This document shows positions 40,501 to 51,400 of a stretch of 64,000 nt of DNA, in pieces (the first letter of the stretch is position 1; each line of letters starts with the position of its first letter). A program made the translations under genes and the position numbers. The notes beneath the pieces are model-generated. The model was not told the origin of the DNA. It saw only the letters and a list, made by a program, of their open reading frames with translations, and ran no database searches. Source of the stretch: Pagrus major (Eukaryota > Chordata > Actinopteri > Spariformes > Sparidae); NCBI RefSeq assembly GCF_040436345.1, contig NC_133221.1:25125665-25189664 (forward strand), in the 5' to 3' direction.

Positions 40501-43500
40501 TTGTACTTGTTTAAGTGTTGCCGCCTGTGTGTCTCCCTTCATTATAACAAACTACAGTAATTCTTGTGTTAATGTCACCATGTTCCCAGGGATCAGCACT
40601 AAACATTGTGATTACAATGTTAATAAACCAGATTTATCATTTATCATATATACATATTTTCTCTGTTAATTTGAGAAAATATTACAGTTTCTGTTAAATA
40701 AATGTCACCATCCTTGAGAGCGATGTCAGCCGCTACAGTGAATGACACATTGTATGCCAGCAGGTCAAATTTAACATGAAACCTGACTTACTTAAAATTA
40801 CGTTTTATGATACAAAAGAAAAAACGGTGCAAACTGGTGAAAAGCCACATTTGTTTTGCTATTCTAACAAAACAAGCTTGATGTGATGACATTCTTCCAT
40901 CATTTCAACACACGAGTTGTGTAGCTGTGCCATCAAATAATTGTTTAGCACGTGTAAAATAGAATTTTTTTTTGATTCCAGGAAAACAAAACTTCTAATG
41001 TCAAGATTTTGTGATCATCATGAGACTATAAAACATACAAAAAGAATAACACACAAGTCATCTCTGGTCTTCTATATGTGTTTGACTGGCAAACACTGAC
41101 ATGTTGTAGTTATTAATACAGTGTGAGAGTATTTATTACCTGTCTCTGTGTGTTGATGATATGGACCATCGATATGCAGCCCGGCTGACCCATGTGCTGT
41201 ATTGGCGAGCCCTCCCACTGCCATATCGGGGCTTGTAGTAAGTAATTTTTCAGTTCTTCTCTTTTCCAGTGCTCATCGCAGGGTAACTAGGGGAGAAATA
41301 TTGCATTCAATCATTTTACCACCAAAAACATTGAAAGCTTTTATGCTTTTTCATGCACAGTTGTAACCAGATAAACAACAGTTAGTCATTACTAGATAGG
41401 AGAGAGCGCAGTGGGAGGGACTCATGGGTTGTGTCATAGACTTGCATCTCCTCTCTTCTATGTGTTTTATCCACTTCTGTAAGTCTGCAGCACTGGAACA
41501 TACGAAGACCTTGGAATCCATCATTGGACCTGGAAGAAAAACATAACTCATGCTCAGTGCTTTACACTGCATCCCCATGTCTTAGCTGAACTTGGTAATT
41601 TCCACTGACTCACTGCTGATCTCAAACATGTGTGGTGAATGCGACGTGTCAGGGTCCACGGAGACGGCTTGTAAGGAAAGTCCAGAGAGGGGAAGGATGC
41701 CCTGCGAGACAAGAGAAGGCAAAACTTAAAAATCATGTCTGTCATTGTGCTTCAGCGTTTTTAAAGAGACTATTATGCAGGAAAACAACACAAACATCAA
41801 CACGGGTTGTCATTATTCTGCAGTATTAGTACTTGTTACATCAAATGAGATGTGTCAGTTCATGTCACGTCTACATGTTAAACCATCTCTTACATGCGTA
41901 AATTAAAAAATGTCAAATTCACTGCATTGGCTTGATGGTGATGCTATGTTTTAAATTCTAGAGAAAAATGTGTATGTGAACTTGGGCCTAAGACAACGCA
42001 GTGCAAATTAATAATCCATCCACATACAGTACATGGAAACATTTTAAAGTTAAAATTCCCTATTAATGACGCAATATAAGATACCGTCCAATGACAAAGT
42101 CTGATCTCCAGTCAAATAATGTTGCCCTCCATTCAGAATTGCCACCCAGCGGTGCGGGTTAAGGTCGGTAGATGACACACGTCAATAGGAATCAGACTTC
42201 AACATGACACCGGATAAAATACGTCAGATAATTGAAGAAAACGTGCCATTTAACTCCCTTGTTCTATCAGTTCTGATTACTTTTTTACATGTAAATATTT
42301 AATCATACACATTTTACAGTAACTTCAAACTTAAGTACAAAATTGAAAGTTAAACGCACAAAGCAGAGTGTAGAAGTCAGTGGTTTTGGAGCTTGACATA
42401 TACCAGGAACTAAAAGTCATGATTCTGGTCAGTTTTGATTTGACGAATATACTGACAGTTGCATTATTACTCAGCTTTTTCAGGTGAATTGGGTACTGTC
42501 TAAAAAAAGCCAGTCTACTGAGTACTCTTAACATAAATGCCACCTTTTAGTTTTTAGCACATACATACACACGTTCATGAGCTAACAGTATTTTATTCTG
42601 ACAAAATTTTCAAATGTAATTAGGCTTTATACAGTTTTTTGATTATGAGAGCCAGTCGAAGAATGTATCTTTAAAGATGTTTCCTACAAGGCATATAACA
42701 CATTTGTTGGCTTTTGATGAAACTTTATAAAAATCCACCATCTTAAAAATCTTGAAGTGTTCAATAGGAAACACCTTTGTTTCATAAAAAACAAATGGTC
42801 TCATATTCAATGATTCTGCCACTTGGGGGCAGCAGAACAAGGCGTAAACGCCTCACTGACATACAGCATTATCACGTTAAAGCTGTGATGGCTGCTGAAT
42901 TAGACAACATTTGTAATTTACACATCCAGAAGATACAGAGGAACATTAGCGTTGTAATCGAGAATGCATGTCCACTTTTCACTCAACTTTTTTGTAGTTC
43001 ACTGTGGAGCTGCCGAGGGAAATATCTGTCTCTCTCGCGGCCTAATGCTCCATTATGGTCAAAAGGTAGTTGCTAACTTTCTTCTGTCCTCTGTTTGGTG
43101 CTGAGCACGTAGTTTACAGTGACCTTATCAGAATAACATTTTGAAAACAGCTGCCTGTTGCTGCTGAAGATGAAATCAATGAGTACTATAAACAAAAACG
43201 TTATTTAGAGCTGAGGACAACTGCATAGCTGAGTCACAGTGATGACACCTTTCACTGTCATAGTCATTTGATCTGTGTTGTGGTTAAAGATTACCAGACA
43301 GCTTACAAACATCTTTCAGCTGACCAAGTATAAATATAACTTAATCAGTTGTTTGGTTTCATGTCCTGTGTTCATTTTCGGGGACCTCTGTTTTGAGACT
43401 ACTAGCGTTGGTTTGTCTGTAACTTGTTTGAAATGTATCCACTCATAACCACTGTATTACATTTTGGGGTAATTGTCTTTTTAAAGCGAAATTTACAAAG

Positions 43501-46500
43501 AATACCTCATAAATGAAGTCTTGTCGAGAGTGGTCCAGGGAGAGGATCAGCAGGTGGAAAGAGAACAACACCAGGAAGTGTTCACTGGATCCCTGAAGGA
43601 CCAAACAAAGACGTGGCACAGATTTAACACCAGAAAAGCTAAACATAATGCAGCACACTGACTCCTGATCATTAATTCATCGTGTTCAGTTCTCAGACAG
43701 TTTGATCAGAGGCTCCATCAACTGTATGCTCATGTCTTATGTTAAGAACAAGAAAAGGTGTAGCTTTAAAGACAGAAGTTAGTCTTTTAATCAGTTTGGG
43801 GTATTGTATTGATGAAGCACTGATGGAGCCACACCTCATAACTCCCAGCTGACTCCCGTGGGTGGTGCCATGTTACCTGTGTGTAGCTGTTGTAGAGGGA
43901 CACCAGGGAGGAGTGGATGATCTCTCCATACATGTGGGGAGGTTGGCCCTCCCATTCCCTGATTGGCTGCTTGGAGTAAATCCTGTGGTGCAACTCTTCT
44001 CTGCTCCTGCCCCATAGCACCACCTACAGACACAAAACTGCATCAGCACATGTCTCTTGATTATAATATGTAGTTTTGAATATTTTGTTGCTCTTCTAGT
44101 GGGCGGCCATTTTCCCTAATTTCTTATAAACCTTGTATGTTGCTGTAATTACCGTGCATGCTGTGTGTGTTTTGTTTTACACGCACCACACCAGTATTTA
44201 TATGTGGCCACATGTGATGAGTCATGCATTGCTCAGCAAATTGGAGATTGTTTCACTGTAGCAAGCGTCTAGTGTTTGTTGTTTGGGCAAGATGTTGCAC
44301 AATTCAGGGGAATTTGATATCTAAAATTAAAATACCGTCTGTTCTTCTAGACATAAATGCATGAGGACCGTGTTGTTTTGTTCTCTAGGAGTTTGGCTGC
44401 TCATTCAAGTGGAAAGAAGTGTAAAAACTCCAGTTTGTGCTGCAGTGTTTCCTCCTCCTTTGTTTCCCGTAAAGTTTGAATCACACCAAACAGAGGATGC
44501 AGAATCTCTCAGTTCTGTCATGGAAATTCATACAGTGTGTTTACAGCGTGTCTGGCCTCAACACAAATAACAGCACTGACTGGAAACTGTTGATATTCAT
44601 GTGTGGCACATCTCGCCACACTCTGCTTGTGCACAAAAAAGTGTCAAAGTGTTTGCCATAATGAGCCACACGTTGTGTTCTGACTGTGAACACTGCACCA
44701 TGAAGTTTCCGCTTGTCTTTTTTCAATGTCCTGCACACCACACACTCATCACACACTCATCACACACACATAGTGACCTCTTGTTCCAGGTGTCGTACTG
44801 AAGGGTAGCGTGGTGGTGGTGGTGGTGGTGGCAGCGGCGGTGGTAGTGGCTTCTGCTCGTCCCTGCTGTTCCTCACTGACAGCTGAAGCCTGGTTTCTCC
44901 CAGACTCCACACCCTGAATACACACACATGTTAACACAGTTAATCAGTGAGGACTGTCACGTAGCAGCAGTCAATGCTGAGGCCACAGTGGCTCAGTGGT
45001 TAGCTCGGTGGCCTCATTGTAGCGCGGATGTGGGTTCAGCTACTGGTCCTTGTTGTACAGTGTGAATATTTGAGTTTACGTTCTGTTTGGTCCAAAAACG
45101 TGTGTGTCAGGCAGACAGGAAGCTAAACTGTCCATGATTGTGAGCTCCTGTTTGTATGTGTTTCATGATGGTGAGCCTAAAAGAAGATATACTGTATAGA
45201 GACTGATGAGCAATAGGACATATCACAATTTAAATGACTTGTCTTGACCCCCCTGCAGCCCAGCAGCAGCCAGACATAATCAGATTACAGACGTCAGAGC
45301 AGAGACAGTCCCGCCTGCTGACCCTTCACCAATATATTTTGCAGCCTTTGTCCATCACAGACATAAGACCATACATTAGTTTGTACCACATATTAACTTT
45401 AAACTGGTTTTGATGATAGACAGATGATGTGCAGCTATCATCTTAACATTTAGATTGGGAAGCAGATAAGCCATATTAAATACACTAACTTTTGATCATT
45501 TCATTACATTGCCAGTATCAAACCCATCCATAAATGTCTGAATACGCAGCTGAGTGACACCTCGCTCTTGTTCGGTGCCCTTTGGTAAAGCCTCTGTAAC
45601 ACTTTATAATAACCATCATTAATAAATGGGAGGTTTATAGTTAATTAAACTTTAGTTAATAGTTAATTAAACTTGAGTTAATAGTTACTGTAATTCAATG
45701 AAATACCTTATAAACCATTTATTAAGAATTGTTAATTGTAAAATTCCAACTGATGTTTGTAATACTTTGTAAATGGTTAATAAATACTGTGTAGTTCATC
45801 TGTAAACATAATTTGGATGGCCATTATAAAATTGCAACTGATGTTTCTAAACCTTTACAGTTGTTTAATAAATGGTTTATAAACATTAACATTTCAAGTT
45901 TAATTAGCTATACATTTACCATGTAATAATGATGGCTATTATAGAGTGTTATACTCAAGTTTAAGTATCAGCCATGTAGTTGTGAATGGTGTCATGAATT
46001 GTATTGTTTTGTGCTGTTTTGTATTCATTCTACAGGCCCATCTATGGACTACCTCCATGATATTTACTTGCCTCTATTAAAACATTAAGTAAATGAAATA
46101 ATAACAATAAACGCACTTAATCTTTGGAGATATCTTTCATTCTCTGTGTAAATTTACTGTTTGGTGCACACATTGCGTCAATGCCTGGAAGCGCAGGTAC
46201 GTACATTTCTTGTACATTCACAGCCAAAATCCTCTCACCATAAATATTAGTGAGCAGTTTTATACTTTAAACAATTACTATATTTGGAATTTGGACACAG
46301 CTCTTGATTTGTGTGTACATTTCTATCATAAAACATACCTGCTGCATTGCGTGTGTATCTACGTACAAGTGTGCATCTTTACAACAGTCAAACCCGAGTG
46401 ACCTGCAACTATAAGCAGTAATTATCAAACAGCCGCACATAAGGACGAGTAGCTACTGTTATGATTAGTCTGTGCTAATCCCTCAGCCTCAGAACGAGCA

Positions 46501-47330
46501 GGGATTTGTCCCGCCCTGACTCTGTATTATTATTAAACCCCGCCATGCTTCAGCCATTGTCTTATAGTAATCTGCTAATCACATCAGTGCAGCTTCACTG
46601 AGTCCCACAAGTTCATGTTGAGTAAATAGGAGCCAATTATTTCTCCTGCCTTGTTGTTGTGCTGGGTGCTGATGGCTGGAAATCATCTGGATGTAATATG
46701 TTGTTCTGCAGGTGTTTTCATTGTAATTTAAAGGGTTTATAACAGAACCTTTTCTGTGTAGAGGTTTTCTATGTAAAGCATATCCTGTTACTCACATAGA
46801 GTGTACATCCTGGAAATAGCACTCTTTCATAAAGGTTAAGCAGGAGGCTGACTTCTCTGCTGTTTTGCATTCTCAACTCCAGAACGTGATGCACGACATG
46901 CCAAATAAAACCACAGAGGTTGAAAAAAAAAGTGCTCTTTTCAGTTCAGAGACTGTCACCACTTCCTCCTCCTGAACATGCCGATACACAAAAGAACCAC
47001 ATTTAAACAAACCTAAAAGACACTCTCTCTTAAGCTGTGAAGATAAGCACATTAAAGATAATTAAATTCACATTTATCCTGAGGTACTGCTGCTTTCTCT
47101 GTAGCTCTTATTTCCTCTGTGATACTTTGTTCCTGGATGCAAGTACAGTCATGATTGTGTGAATCCCCCACCATGGTGTTTCTATTTCTGAACACTTACT
47201 TTGCTTTAATCTGTGAACTTGTATTTGTCTCTTACCCTAAATTGTCTCCAGAGAGTTCCAGCAGCTCGATCTCATCAGGGCCCACCTCGTCCACTCCAGT
47301 ATGCCTCTGGGTCACACTGCAGCATCCCAT
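37575..47330 (-). CDS. plekhn1: Tandem PH-domain protein with MGCC N-terminus, PLEKHN1-like
   Basis: Minus-strand exons: 47330-47236, 44913-44778, 44023-43877, 43592-43506, 41701-41614, 41529-41393, 41286-41140, 40280-40194, 39921-39846, 39392-39316, 37706-37575. They total 1209 nt, or 402 residues, with no internal stop and all phases closed. Seen: MGCC at the start, a classic N-myristoylation plus palmitoylation signal; a polyproline run at residues 54-66; PH domain 1 at about 95-210; PH domain 2 at about 248-358; and a short basic tail. Each PH unit is preceded by an R-E-E-L ... P-I-x-x-W-E-G motif like that before the PH domain of PIX exchange factors. Expected role: lipid-dependent membrane adaptor; no catalytic domain is visible. 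The name rests on PH-PH order, partial resemblance to PLEKHN1 (for example EDYxxW near the end of PH2) and proximity to TTLL10, as in human 1p36.33. The protein is much shorter than human PLEKHN1 (about 610), so a different paralogue is possible. The donor after 44778 (gtcact) is weak. Confidence 0.8.
38588..38823 (-). mobile_element. MITE family A copy 3
   Basis: Ends AAAGGTGCAATATGTATGAA and TTCTTACATATTGCGCTTTTAA. Shorter (about 236 bp), with the left TTAA altered to GTAA. It lies in the last intron of the tandem-PH gene. Confidence 0.7.
39035..39156 (-). mobile_element. tRNA-derived SINE fragment, reversed
   Basis: Reverse complement begins ggcagcacggtggcacagta (degenerate A box) and continues 'ggcctttctgtgtggagttt' and 'gggtgctctggtttccc', the body shared by a widespread fish SINE type. 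The B box is eroded or deleted. Recognised by pattern. Confidence 0.55.
39452..39797 (+). mobile_element. TTAA-flanked MITE, family A copy 4
   Basis: Left end TTAAAGGTGCAATATGTAAG, right end CCATATTGCACCTTTAA, TTAGC-rich body. Intron between 39846 and 39392 of the tandem-PH gene. Confidence 0.75.
44984..45160 (+). mobile_element. tRNA-derived SINE fragment
   Basis: Contains an A-box-like TGGCTCAGTGG at about 44989 and a B-box-like GGGTTCAGCTA about 40 nt later. It continues to 'ctaaactgtccatgattgtg', resembling the tail of fish tRNA-SINEs. Not a functional tRNA gene: the cloverleaf stems do not pair well. Confidence 0.5.
45595..45952. mobile_element. MITE with TAACACTTTATAATA inverted ends
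   Basis: Left end tgtaacactttataataacc. The right end, reverse complemented, reads tataacactctataatagcc, about 85% identical over roughly 30 nt, continuing into catcatta on both sides. The body is AT-rich with repeated 'gttaattaaact' units. No ORF. Lies in the first intron of the tandem-PH gene. Confidence 0.7.
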
Positions 47331-48365
47331 GACGGACGGGGAGTCTGTCCCTCTTTGCCTCGTCTCAGCTTCTAGTCCACACACTGAGCACCATCTGCCC
47401 AGACGATCATCCCCACTGTGTACGTGTGTGTGCCACACTAAAACCAAAGAGATAAAATGAAAAAAAAAAAAAAAAAACGGGGGCTGGTTGGGTCCAAAAG
47501 AGGATATAGTGTGCTGGAGGGAGGGAGGGGGTTGCTGCTAAGCTCTAGTTCCCCCTTCTCGCCAACATGTAGTGTAAATTTCCATAGAATCTCGAGAACG
47601 AAAGGTGTCAATGCTTTTGAAGAGGAATTGAAGATAAAAGTGGCAAGAAGTTATCTTCAAGTGTAATAGTTCTTCCTTCCTTCCTGTCAGTTGGCTGTCT
47701 GTCTGTAGAGAAGTGAGCAGCTTCCTCCGTTTGTTTTTTTGCACTCTTAACTCAGACTGGGAACCTGCTGACACAAACGCACGAGAAAATGAAAACTGGT
47801 ACTACTGTCACTCAAAAGGCGAGCTTACCGTCAGCAGCTTTTACAGATATGGCACCTCTTCATGTTGATAACTTGGACTCTGATGTTCTTCAGAAGCATG
47901 TGGATGAAGCAAGCATCCTGTTGGGAAAGATGAGAACCAATGCCCTCCTGTGTTTACATGCACCCGGCCTGAATATGGATAGGCAAGTGAGATAATTATG
48001 AGTTATGAAATAGAGAGGTAAAGGGCTGTAGTCAAAACAACAAGCCACAACAACTGTAGAGTGGAGCCCTGTGTTGATCTTCCTGGTTAGAATTACAGTA
48101 AGATGGTGGGAGGGCTGCTACACAATCACGCCTGAGTGTTTCAGGCTCTCCACAGCACAAGAGTTGCTCTCTTGTTTCTGTGAAGTGATGTAAGATGACT
48201 GATGGATATATTTTCCATTTGCCACAGCTGTGGATTTGTGCTTTGATTCCAGTTAACAAGTCTAACATTATAGGAAAGCCTGTTTTTAAATCAAATCACA
48301 GGACTTTTTCCTCACAAAACATCAGTAAAATGCCCAGTTATCACTCTTCATGGTCACATTAAACA
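47331..48365 (-). promoter_or_regulatory. Spacer holding the likely promoter of the tandem-PH gene and the ttll10 3' end
   Basis: About 1.1 kb separates the ttll10 stop from the next start codon on the same strand. It includes a T-run on the minus strand (47458-47477, A on +), a G-rich tract near 47515-47530 and no gene I can support. The + strand ORF at 47789-47995 has no start context, splice partner or recognised homologue. Confidence 0.3.
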
Positions 48366-48371
48366 TTTATT
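48366..48371 (-). promoter_or_regulatory. ttll10: Candidate poly(A) signal of ttll10
   Basis: AATAAA on the minus strand about 100 nt beyond the stop codon at 48468. Confidence 0.45.
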
Positions 48372-48467
48372 ATCATTTCTTTGAGAGTAAAACAGCATCA
48401 TGAGTCCAAAGCGTGGAACTTTTTTCGCCAAAGCTCTCAAGGTCAAAGTTGTTTTGCATATAAAGCG

Positions 48468-51400
48468 TCACAATTCCTCTTTCATCTCAGAAACTACACT
48501 CTTTGTGTCGTCTTTGAGCTCTTCTTCACTGGGATCCTCTGCTCTTTGTGTGCTCTCACACAAAGGAGGTGGAGCATGAGGAGGGAATCGTGTCATTGTC
48601 CCAGAGGACCCATGGATGGAGATCCCTTCACTTAGCGCTGGTGATGACAGCGACAGGATGATCCTCGTCTTCTGCTGAGTCTTAGAGTGCCCCCCGTCAC
48701 CTGCAGCCTTCAAATGATGATGCAAAGTACATTTGCTCAGCTTGAGTTCGACTCGAGGCCTGGGGTTCTTATTCCTGACAGTCTGTACTGACGGAGCGTT
48801 TGGATGGAGAGGTGAGGTGGTGGGACAGTGGACAGACTTTAAACCACCCCTTCCTTCACAGCTCGCTGAGACATTCACAGAACTATCAGGGGACGCTGAC
48901 GGCACAATTCTACCCTCGATCCCTGACTTACATCTTCTGGGTTCAGTCTTTTGTGTCTTTTTGGGGCTTTTCTGGTTGAGTTCAGTGCTTGTGTTGCTCC
49001 TGCTGCAGGCCAGCACTGAATCAGGAGGATAAACTCCGTTGTACAGCAGCACAAACTCCCTCTGGCTGGCCAAAGGGAGAATCCTCTGCCTGAGACGGCA
49101 CTTGTTGAAGATCTCAAGAGTTAAATCTATAGGAGTGACAGCACATAAAAACACATTGGGTGGTATCACACTTCAGCCCGTTGAGCCATTGAGTAAACTG
49201 ACATATCAAATAAAGGGAACTTTGACTGCACCATGCACACAGTGAAATGAAGTGAGAACATTTTTGTTTTGTGGTTAATTTAGTTTATCAACATTTACTG
49301 AAAAAAGTACGCTCACCCAGTGCCTCCACAACAGTTCTGGGTATGACCTCCTTCAGCACTTCACAGTTTGTATGGAGAGCTGGATTACAGTTCATCTCCA
49401 ACAGCCACACCTGTTAACAGCACATAAAGACATCCAAAACATGCATATTATTACACATGTTGAATGCCGGCCACCGCCTAGATATTTCACAAAGTCTCGC
49501 CCACCTTGAAGTCCTCGTCAACCATGAAGTCGCAGCCAATCAAGTCAAAGAAGCCCAGTCGGCGGTCTAACTTGGATTTGACTGCTAAGAAACACTGCGT
49601 CATGATCTGCTGCATGCGCCTCTGATGTATGGAGAACAGAAAAACAATCAGTCAGTCAAGCCATCATCCATCAGGCCTCAGAGTGACGTAGAATATTAGC
49701 ACTGCCTTTCTCTTAGCAACAATATTTGAGAAGACGTGTTTGAATTTGTTCAAGATTGTTCAAAGATGATTTATTCATCTTCTCTATTTATGTCAGTTGT
49801 TGATCTCTTCACTTGTGACCGGGTTTGTGTTTGTTGTTGTGGTAAATGTATTAGTAAATAGCTGCTAGTTACACATCAAGTAGACATGCAGAAATGTTAT
49901 CATCCATTTGGAGGCCACCTGGTGAATATAGCCGTCTGCCTGTCTATTTGGTGCTGGCAGATCAGTCCTTTTTAGCTGAAATGAGCCAGCTGCTGTTGCT
50001 GAAAACAAGGCAAATGAGAGACAAATCCGTTGGCCGGAAAACCAAAATGATGCTAAGATAAGAAGCTAGTAGATAAGCATATTGTTTAGCGCAGCTTTAA
50101 GCTTATCACTGTATCTCACTAACCTTAGCATCTTAACAGCGAAAACACTGCCTGACATAAAAGTTTAGTAATTTCAAGAGAGAAACTGAGGAGAAACTAA
50201 GCTACACTAGCAGCAGTAACAGTGCTAGTACAGTAATATAGTTTATAATATCAATGTGAAGACACTTCTATAACATGCCAGTAGATAGTACTTCAGTGGT
50301 GGTATTGCACTTCCAGTTGTTGGGGATATTGTGAGAGGCAGATTTTAAAAGAATGGAAATTATCGATGCAGAAGAGTTCCAGATACCCCCACCTTCAGTC
50401 CGAGGTATGATTTAAACTTTAAAAACCTAAATCCTGCACTTCCCATAATGCAACTGATAGCATCTTGATGGCAGGGTGTAATACAGGTGATATTTTGTCA
50501 AGTCTGATCAATTGCTCAGAGAATACTCAGCAGCTTTCACAAGCACTATAGAAAAGTTCACCATCTGTACACTTAACAGTGTGTACAGACAGTTTGACTT
50601 GTATACAGACTTACGTTGGGAACACAAGGCAGGTTTCTATTGAACCAAAAGGCCACATTGTGGTTTTTTGTGTGTACTTAAAGTGTGTGTCACTATAAAT
50701 GTTTGAGGTTTCTCTCTAACTGGTGCAGCCACTGATAAAACTGATTAAAATATATGCACCGTGCACTGCTTGTAGTACTGTAAGGTACCATGGATAAAAA
50801 CAACCACCAAAACAGCAAGTGTGATAATTCCTTTCAGTAATAACATGATATTTCCTCAGACAGGAGTGAGCTCATCAGAGCCTAACCACAATCTCAATTA
50901 GCTGCGAGCGCCAACAACCATCATTATAATGGTAATTGGTCCCCGAGAGCCATGACCCACAGCAGCACTCACTGCAAAGGTGCCCAGCACCCAGTCCCTG
51001 GGCAGACCCTTGGCAACCCGAAACCTGTCGTTGACGTATGTGTTGAAGCTCTCCATGGACCACACAGTGTCCTCCTTCAGCTGGCTGTACAGAGGGTTCT
51101 TCTTCTGCATGTACTGGAGACAGACAGCAGGGGGACCAGAGACACATGAAGCAGAGAGACAGTGCCACAGCCAGCGCTTCCTCTATTCAACCAAAGACTG
51201 ATGGGACGCAAATATCTCTTCTGTATTAATATAAAAGATTTTGTCCTTTTTTTCCCTTTTAAGATTAAATGGGAGTTTACATGGTTATTTTTAGGCCTTA
51301 AACAAGTTAAGCAGTTAACATTAATTAACAGTGATGTCTCCAGTGGGCTGGAGAACTTATAAGAGTTTTTACTCATGGAGAGAATGAAGAATACGTTGGG

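Noticed and set aside
44749-44937. Thr-rich reading of the polyproline exon
   Set aside because: That frame does not match the phase left by the MGCC exon; the Pro frame joins correctly on both sides.
44984-45065. Possible tRNA gene
   Set aside because: A- and B-box-like motifs are present but the arms do not form a cloverleaf; it fits a SINE head better.
47789-47995. + strand ORF of 68 codons with ordinary amino acid composition
   Set aside because: No recognised homologue, no supporting splice sites and no start context; it sits in the spacer between two minus-strand genes.
48733-49032. + strand ORF of 99 codons
   Set aside because: Shadow of the last ttll10 coding exon on the minus strand.
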